A DNA stretch of 10,254 nt from Treponema sp. (GTDB lineage: Bacteria; Spirochaetota; Spirochaetia; Treponematales; Breznakiellaceae), in NCBI GenBank assembly GCA_031254795.1, contig JAIRTS010000195.1:1-10254 (forward strand). Reading direction: 5' to 3'. A program made the translations under genes and the position numbers. Of the stretch, positions 6,432-10,254 are shown in pieces (within the stretch, counting starts at the first letter, position 1; each line of letters begins with the position of its first letter). The notes below the pieces were generated by a model that ran no database searches, had not been told where the DNA came from, and saw nothing but the letters and a program-made list of their open reading frames with translations.

Positions 6432-7079
6432 ATGAAAATAGTGTTGTTGAGCCAGCGGGTGGAAGTGGTGGAATCTTACGGGGAACGGCGGGATTGCCTT
6501 GATCAAAATTGGTATCGTTTTATTATGGATTGTGGCTATGTACCGGCGGCGGCGCCGAATCATGCGGCTGTCGCGGCGGATATTTTTAGAGCGATGAGTC
6601 CTGCGGGATTGATTTTCACCGGGGGCAATGATCTTGTTGCGTACGGTGGCAGTGCGCCCGAACGGGACGAAACAGAGCGGCGGCTTTTAGAATATGCAAT
6701 GGCTGAGAATATTCCGGTCTTGGGCGTATGCAGAGGCATGCAGTTTATTCATTGCTTTTTCGGAGGGGTTTTGCAAAAAGTTGAAGGGCATGCGGCGGTT
6801 CGCCATCGTTTGCATTTCAAGGGAAAAGAAGTGGATGTAAATAGCTATCATAACTATGGCGTGACAAAACTCCAGCATGATTTTTTCCCCTTGGCTTCAA
6901 GCGGCGACGGGGTTATTGAAGCGATGGGGCATAGGTCTCGCGCTATTATGGGCGTCATGTGGCATCCCGAACGGGAAGAGAAAAGCCGGGAAAGGGATAT
7001 TGAACTAGTCCAAAATTTAATAGAAGGAGGCTGTTCCAAAACGTGCGCCGGGGCGTCGGTTTTGGAACAGCGACTTTAG
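6432..7079 (+). CDS. Class I glutamine amidotransferase-like hydrolase, probable gamma-glutamyl-CDP-amidate hydrolase (Cj1417-like)
   Basis: This 215-residue protein belongs to the peptidase C26 / gamma-glutamyl hydrolase group. It has FTGGNDL (62-68), the nucleophile elbow GVCRGMQ with Cys100, and MWHPERE with His178 and Glu180, so the Cys-His-Glu triad is complete. In C. jejuni the homologous step (Cj1417) removes glutamate from CDP-L-glutamine to release CDP-phosphoramidate. Finding this family between a PEP-synthase-like kinase and a CTP-type nucleotidyltransferase supports the same job here. Without context it would be annotated as a PuuD-like hydrolase. Only a weak GGGGA lies before ATG 6432, so translation is probably coupled to the upstream gene, whose stop is 13 bases away. 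The last 16 or so residues are encoded by a hairpin repeat (7030-7071), so the natural C-terminus appears to have been replaced by repeat sequence. All catalytic residues precede this point. Confidence 0.85.
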   Translation: MKIVLLSQRVEVVESYGERRDCLDQNWYRFIMDCGYVPAAAPNHAAVAADIFRAMSPAGLIFTGGNDLVAYGGSAPERDETERRLLEYAMAENIPVLGVCRGMQFIHCFFGGVLQKVEGHAAVRHRLHFKGKEVDVNSYHNYGVTKLQHDFFPLASSGDGVIEAMGHRSRAIMGVMWHPEREEKSRERDIELVQNLIEGGCSKTCAGASVLEQRL

Positions 7080-7120
7080 ATTTCAGGGAAAAAGCGAGTT
7101 TTGGACCGCTTTTCCAAAAC
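7030..7120. repeat. Inverted-repeat element at the gene 6432-7079 / 7140-7931 junction
   Basis: GCTGTTCCAAAAC (7030-7042) pairs perfectly over 13 bp with GTTTTGGAACAGC (7059-7071), with a GC-rich loop. A second stem pairs GTTTTGGA (7098-7105) with TCCAAAAC (7113-7120). The following ACAGGCTCAAA matches the right edge of the repeat at 3880-3936, and AATAT-rich sequence follows in both places. The element supplies the end of the upstream reading frame and the leader of the downstream gene. Confidence 0.65.
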
Positions 7121-7126
7121 AGGCTC

Positions 7127-7132
7127 AAAGGA
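7127..7132 (+). promoter_or_regulatory. Ribosome binding site fixing the start at 7140
   Basis: AAAGGA lies 7 bases before ATG 7140. An in-frame ATG at 7101 would add 13 residues that lie in the hairpin repeat and match nothing in the family. The typical N-terminus MRIVILAAGQGTRL begins at 7140. Confidence 0.75.
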
Positions 7133-7139
7133 ATATAAT

Positions 7140-7931
7140 ATGCGAATTGTTATTTTAGCCGCCGGACAGGGAACGCGCTTGCGTCCTTTAACGGATAGCA
7201 TGCCGAAATGTATGGTTCCGGTGTCAGGAAAAAGTATTGTGAAACGCCAAATTGATGTCATGAAACAGTGCGGCATTCGGGAAGAAGACATTTTGATTGT
7301 ATGCGGTTACCGGCAAGAAGTGTTGAGGGAACACTTGTCCGGTATGAATGTTTCTTTTTGTGTCAATAAAGAGTATGAGACTAGCAATATGGTATACAGT
7401 CTGATGTGCGCCCGCGATGAAATGCGGGATGACATTATTATTTCCTACGGCGACATACTTTATAAAGAGGCGGTGTTGAGAGAGGCGCTGGACGCGCCAT
7501 ATCCGGCGTCTGTTGTTGTTGACGACGATTGGTATAAATACTGGAATGAACGCTGTGAGGATCCCTTGAGCGACGTGGAAACACTCAAAATTGACGCTGA
7601 GGGCTATCTGACTGAGATAGGGCAGAAAACAAAATCGCTTTCCGAGATCGAGTCCCAGTATATCGGGTTGACGCGTTTTCGACAGAGCGGACTCGCGTCT
7701 CTGCTGGCGGTCGCCGGCGAGGCGGCGAAACGGAGCGCGGCGAATATTCCCCTCTGGCGTACTACGCGCAATTACCGGCAAATGTATATGACGGATTTAT
7801 TGCAAGGGCTTATCGACGTCGGAGTGAAGCTACGCGCGTTGCGGATTAAGCGAGGATGGTTCGAAATAGACAATTATGATGATTTGCTGGTCGCGGAAAG
7901 GGCTATTGGCCGGCGCGAGGACTGCTATTGA
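7140..7931 (+). CDS. Sugar-phosphate/choline-type nucleotidyltransferase, probable CTP:phosphoglutamine cytidylyltransferase (Cj1416-like)
   Basis: The 263-residue protein has the nucleotidyltransferase fold of the LicC/phosphocholine cytidylyltransferase group. It shows the nucleotide loop LAAGQGTRLRPLT (6-18), the lysine of MPKCMVP (Lys23), the NMVYSL substrate region (83-88), the metal-binding Asp of YGDILY (Asp105), and GWFEIDNYDDL (239-249) supplying the second metal-site acid. In C. jejuni, Cj1416 uses CTP and L-glutamine phosphate to make CDP-L-glutamine, which Cj1417 then cleaves. The preceding kinase and amidohydrolase genes make that reaction the best guess. Phosphocholine, glycerol-phosphate or a sugar phosphate are alternatives that sequence inspection cannot exclude. 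The stop codon overlaps the -35 element of the promoter for the next gene. Confidence 0.85.
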   Translation: MRIVILAAGQGTRLRPLTDSMPKCMVPVSGKSIVKRQIDVMKQCGIREEDILIVCGYRQEVLREHLSGMNVSFCVNKEYETSNMVYSLMCARDEMRDDIIISYGDILYKEAVLREALDAPYPASVVVDDDWYKYWNERCEDPLSDVETLKIDAEGYLTEIGQKTKSLSEIESQYIGLTRFRQSGLASLLAVAGEAAKRSAANIPLWRTTRNYRQMYMTDLLQGLIDVGVKLRALRIKRGWFEIDNYDDLLVAERAIGRREDCY

Positions 7932-7956
7932 AAGCCTCTTTCAGATTTCGTATAAT
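7928..7956 (+). promoter_or_regulatory. Sigma-70 promoter for the PntC-aminotransferase gene
   Basis: TTGAAA (7928-7933) and a perfect TATAAT (7951-7956) are separated by exactly 17 bases. The -35 box overlaps the TGA stop of the upstream gene. Transcription would begin near 7963 and give a leader of about 50 bases with a 7-bp hairpin at 7972-7991. That hairpin is followed by AGGAGG at 8003-8008, 7 bases before ATG 8016. Confidence 0.7.
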
Positions 7957-8015
7957 TAGAGCGCTTTAAGGCGCCAGAGATGTTTCTGGCGTTATAGTGT
8001 TGAGGAGGCGCGCCG

Positions 8016-9842
8016 ATGATACGGCAGGCGGTTATTATGGCGGGCGGGCTTGGCTCCCGCTTGAAAGAAAAAACGGCTTCAATGCCGAAGGGGTTTGTCG
8101 AAATTGGCGGCGTTCCGATTGTCCAACAGTCCATCAAAAAATTGATTGCGGCCGGGGTTGAGGAAATCATCATAGGAACCGGCCACTGCGCAGGTTGGTT
8201 TGAGCGGCTTGGGGGAGGCGTCCGCCTCGCGCACAACGCCCGCTATGCGGAAACGGGCAGCATGGGGACGCTCGCCTGTTGCGCTCCGTTTGTGAAGGGA
8301 GATTTTTTGTTGCTTGAATCTGACCTGATTTATGACGCGGCGGGACTGCGCGTTCTTATAAATGAGCGGCGCAAAAACGTGGTTCTGGCGTCAGGCCCAA
8401 CGAATTCGGGCGACGAGGTGTATCTTGAGGCGGACGCGGACGGGTTTTTGCTTCGCCAGTCTAAAAACCGCGCCGAAATTCGCTCTCTTGCCGGTGAATT
8501 GGCGGGCGTTTCACGGTTGACGGTTGCGGCGCTTGGGGCGATGGTTTCCTACTGGAACGCCCGCATGGTGGACACGCCGAAAATGGAATACGAGGCGGCG
8601 CTCGTCGCGGTCTCATCGGACGCGGAAAACCGGACGCCGGTTTTTGTGCGGAAAATTGAGCGTTACTTGTGGCGCGAGATAGATTGCGAGGCTCATCTTG
8701 AGGCGGCGCGGGAGTCTGTGTACCCGCGGATACAAGAGGCGGAGAGCCTTTTGTCGATCAGGAGGGAGACGCTTTTGAATCCGGGTCCCGCGACCACGAC
8801 TGACAGCGTGAAGTATGCGCAGGTTTGCGCGGATATATGCCCGCGTGAGGCGGAATTCGGCGATGTGATGGAATGGATATCTACGGAGTTGTCGCTCTTC
8901 GCGGGTGGCGGCGGCGTTGAGACGGCGCTGTTCGGCGGGTCAGGAACCGCCGCCGATGAGGCGATGCTTTCTTCGTGCGTGCCGGAGGATGGAAAGCTAC
9001 TGATAATCGACAACGGCGCGTACGGCGAGCGATTCGCCAAAATCGCCTCCGCGTATCGCCTCAATTTTGATGTGTACAAAAGTTCAGGCTTCATGCCGCT
9101 TGATACGGATCGCGTGAAGCAAACGCTGCTCGACGGAATGTACACCCATTTCGCCATCGTCTATCACGAGACCACGACCGGACTCTTGAACCCGGCGCCG
9201 GAGCTCTGCCGTTTCTGCCATGAACACGGCGTCACTACGATTGTCGACGCGGTGAGCGCCTTCGCCGCCATCCCCATTGACATGGACAGGGATTGCTTTG
9301 ATTTCATGGCGTCGACGTCAAACAAGAACATACAGGGGATGGCGGGCGTCGCGTTTGTGTTCTGCCGAAAAGAGGCGCTCGAAAAACTCAAGGCGTATCC
9401 CATGCGGAGTTATTACCTCAATCTATGGGATCAGTACGCGTATTTCAAGAAAACACGACAAATGCGCTTCACGCCGCCCGTTCAAACGCTCTACGCGTTG
9501 CGGCAGGCGATAATTGAGGCGAGGCTGGAGACGATAGCGGGGCGTTACGCGAGGTACAGCGCCTGTTGGGAAATCCTTGTTCATGCGATAAAACGCCTCA
9601 ATCTCAACATGCTTGTTCCAGAAGAGGCGCAGTCAAGGCTGATAACGGCGATCATTGAGCCTGACAGCCCCAAATACCGGTTTGACGATCTGCACGATCT
9701 CGCGCGCGAGGCTGGCTTTACAATCTATCCCGGAAAACTTTCGGACGCCGCGACCTTCCGCATAGCGAACATCGGGGATATACGTCCGGAAGAGATGAGC
9801 CGTTTCGCCATGTTGCTGGAACAGTATATCAAAACGCTTTGA
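8016..9842 (+). CDS. Bifunctional 2-aminoethylphosphonate cytidylyltransferase / 2-aminoethylphosphonate-pyruvate aminotransferase
   Basis: The 608-residue fusion has two domains. Residues 1-245 form a nucleotidyltransferase domain of the PntC type: IMAGGLGSRL (7-16), MPKGFVEI with Lys25, ESDLIYD with Asp103, and WREIDCEAHL with Asp223. It would activate 2-aminoethylphosphonate (2-AEP) with CTP to give CMP-2-AEP. Residues 252-608 form a class V PLP aminotransferase resembling PhnW: LLNPGPATTTDSVK (253-266), a GSGTAADEA phosphate-binding region (308-316), Asp411 in TIVDAVSAF, the PLP Lys437 in STSNKNIQG, and Arg582 in ATFRIANIGDI. It would interconvert phosphonoacetaldehyde plus L-alanine with 2-AEP plus pyruvate. 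PntC fused to this aminotransferase is known, for example in Treponema denticola, and marks phosphonate biosynthesis rather than breakdown. The PEP mutase and phosphonopyruvate decarboxylase needed upstream are not in the window. The gene has its own promoter and a strong ribosome binding site. Confidence 0.9.
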   Translation: MIRQAVIMAGGLGSRLKEKTASMPKGFVEIGGVPIVQQSIKKLIAAGVEEIIIGTGHCAGWFERLGGGVRLAHNARYAETGSMGTLACCAPFVKGDFLLLESDLIYDAAGLRVLINERRKNVVLASGPTNSGDEVYLEADADGFLLRQSKNRAEIRSLAGELAGVSRLTVAALGAMVSYWNARMVDTPKMEYEAALVAVSSDAENRTPVFVRKIERYLWREIDCEAHLEAARESVYPRIQEAESLLSIRRETLLNPGPATTTDSVKYAQVCADICPREAEFGDVMEWISTELSLFAGGGGVETALFGGSGTAADEAMLSSCVPEDGKLLIIDNGAYGERFAKIASAYRLNFDVYKSSGFMPLDTDRVKQTLLDGMYTHFAIVYHETTTGLLNPAPELCRFCHEHGVTTIVDAVSAFAAIPIDMDRDCFDFMASTSNKNIQGMAGVAFVFCRKEALEKLKAYPMRSYYLNLWDQYAYFKKTRQMRFTPPVQTLYALRQAIIEARLETIAGRYARYSACWEILVHAIKRLNLNMLVPEEAQSRLITAIIEPDSPKYRFDDLHDLAREAGFTIYPGKLSDAATFRIANIGDIRPEEMSRFAMLLEQYIKTL

Positions 9843-9943
9843 GAAAAGCCTAATCCGGAGGCGGCTTCCGTTTGGGTGTAATCAATGGACTGCCCCGCGC
9901 CCTTCAGGGCTGGGCAGTTCGCCCGCGCTTTCCAATAAATGCC
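9843..9943. other. Short spacer with two hairpins
   Basis: A small stem (9856-9861 with 9865-9870, one G-T pair) is followed by only TTTGGG, making at best a weak terminator. A larger imperfect hairpin pairs ACTGCCC (9889-9895) with GGGCAGT (9912-9918), plus an inner GCCC/GGGC stem. It resembles the G/C hairpins in the 2541-2691 element, with core GCCCTTCAGGGC against GCCCTAAAGGGC, and may be a diverged relative. No Shine-Dalgarno sequence precedes the ATG at 9944. Confidence 0.5.
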
Positions 9944-10254
9944 ATGCGTGTGAATAAACGGAACGGCCTGTTCTGGCTTGTCGTGTGGTTGCTCATACTT
10001 GTCGTAAACCGGTTTGTCTTTTGTTTGGCCATAGTCAATGGAGACAGCATGCGAGACACTCTGCGTGACGGCGACATCGTGATCGTCCTGCGCTGGGCGC
10101 GCCGCCCTCGCGCCGGCGATATTGTCATCACCAACAAAAACAATCCTTTCCATGAAAGGCTCGTCAAACGGGTGGCGGCTGCCGACCGGGAGAAAGGGGT
10201 TTATCTCATAGGAGACAACAGCGGGCGTTCCCGCGACAGCCGTGAGATCGGCTT
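9944..10254 (+). CDS. lepB: Signal peptidase I, 5' part (runs off the window)
   Basis: An open frame of 103 codons reaches the right edge without a stop. One membrane segment (about residues 9-31) is followed by NGDSMRDTL with the nucleophile Ser35, GDIVIV (43-48), ERLVKRVAA with the general-base Lys75, and GDNSGRSRDSREIG (90-103). These are the conserved boxes of type I signal peptidases, membrane-bound proteases that cut signal peptides from exported proteins. Both members of the Ser-Lys dyad are present. A short gap between the active-site boxes and a single N-terminal anchor suggest the compact Gram-positive-like form. The ATG at 9944 is chosen because it gives a family-like N-terminus, but it lacks a ribosome binding site. 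GTG 9950, or TTG 9872 with GGAGG at 9857-9861, are alternatives. The gene may be unrelated to the polymer cluster. Confidence 0.85.
   Translation, partial: MRVNKRNGLFWLVVWLLILVVNRFVFCLAIVNGDSMRDTLRDGDIVIVLRWARRPRAGDIVITNKNNPFHERLVKRVAAADREKGVYLIGDNSGRSRDSREIG

Noticed and set aside
7101..7139. Earlier ATG for the cytidylyltransferase-like gene
   Set aside because: It lies within a hairpin repeat and lacks a binding site. The family N-terminus and AAAGGA both support 7140.
8760..8790. Separate start for an independent aminotransferase gene
   Set aside because: The frame is continuous from 8016 with both domains intact, and fused PntC-aminotransferases are known. The GGAGG near 8762 is probably chance or a minor internal site.

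Overview
The window reads left to right as a single-strand gene cluster, followed by the start of a signal peptidase gene. Every gene I can support is on the + strand. The products point to construction or decoration of a phosphate-containing surface polymer. The short Gram-positive-style YidC domain, strong AGGAGG/AAAGGAG ribosome binding sites and teichoic-acid-type phosphotransferase suggest an anaerobic Bacillota (Clostridia-like) host. A spirochaete is also possible, because fused PntC-aminotransferase enzymes are known from Treponema. The sequence alone does not settle it.

Layout: (1) 199-2277, a YidC/Oxa1-like membrane domain fused to a CDP-glycerol glycerophosphotransferase-like domain. 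(2) 2280-3011, an unrecognised protein whose middle is encoded by a palindromic repeat insertion of about 150 bp. (3) 3030-3781, a formyltransferase-like gene broken into two frames at a run of 14 C, which looks like a phase-variable contingency locus in the OFF state. (4) 3782-4099, a spacer packed with hairpin repeats plus a possible promoter. (5) 4100-7931, three genes whose families and grouping match the Campylobacter jejuni Cj1418/Cj1417/Cj1416 set: L-glutamine kinase, gamma-glutamyl-CDP-amidate hydrolase and CTP:phosphoglutamine cytidylyltransferase. Together these would make CDP-phosphoramidate. (6) A good sigma-70 promoter overlapping the end of the third gene. (7) 8016-9842, a fusion of 2-aminoethylphosphonate cytidylyltransferase (PntC type) with 2-aminoethylphosphonate-pyruvate aminotransferase (PhnW type). 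(8) 9944 to the window end, a type I signal peptidase cut off by the window edge.

Taken together, the cluster appears to prepare two unusual CMP-activated phosphorus groups: phosphoramidate (P-N bond) and 2-aminoethylphosphonate (P-C bond). They sit beside a membrane-anchored enzyme from a family that uses CDP-activated donors, and beside a switchable formyltransferase. The combined role in one surface polymer is inference. PEP mutase, phosphonopyruvate decarboxylase and a dedicated phosphoramidate transferase are not in the window.
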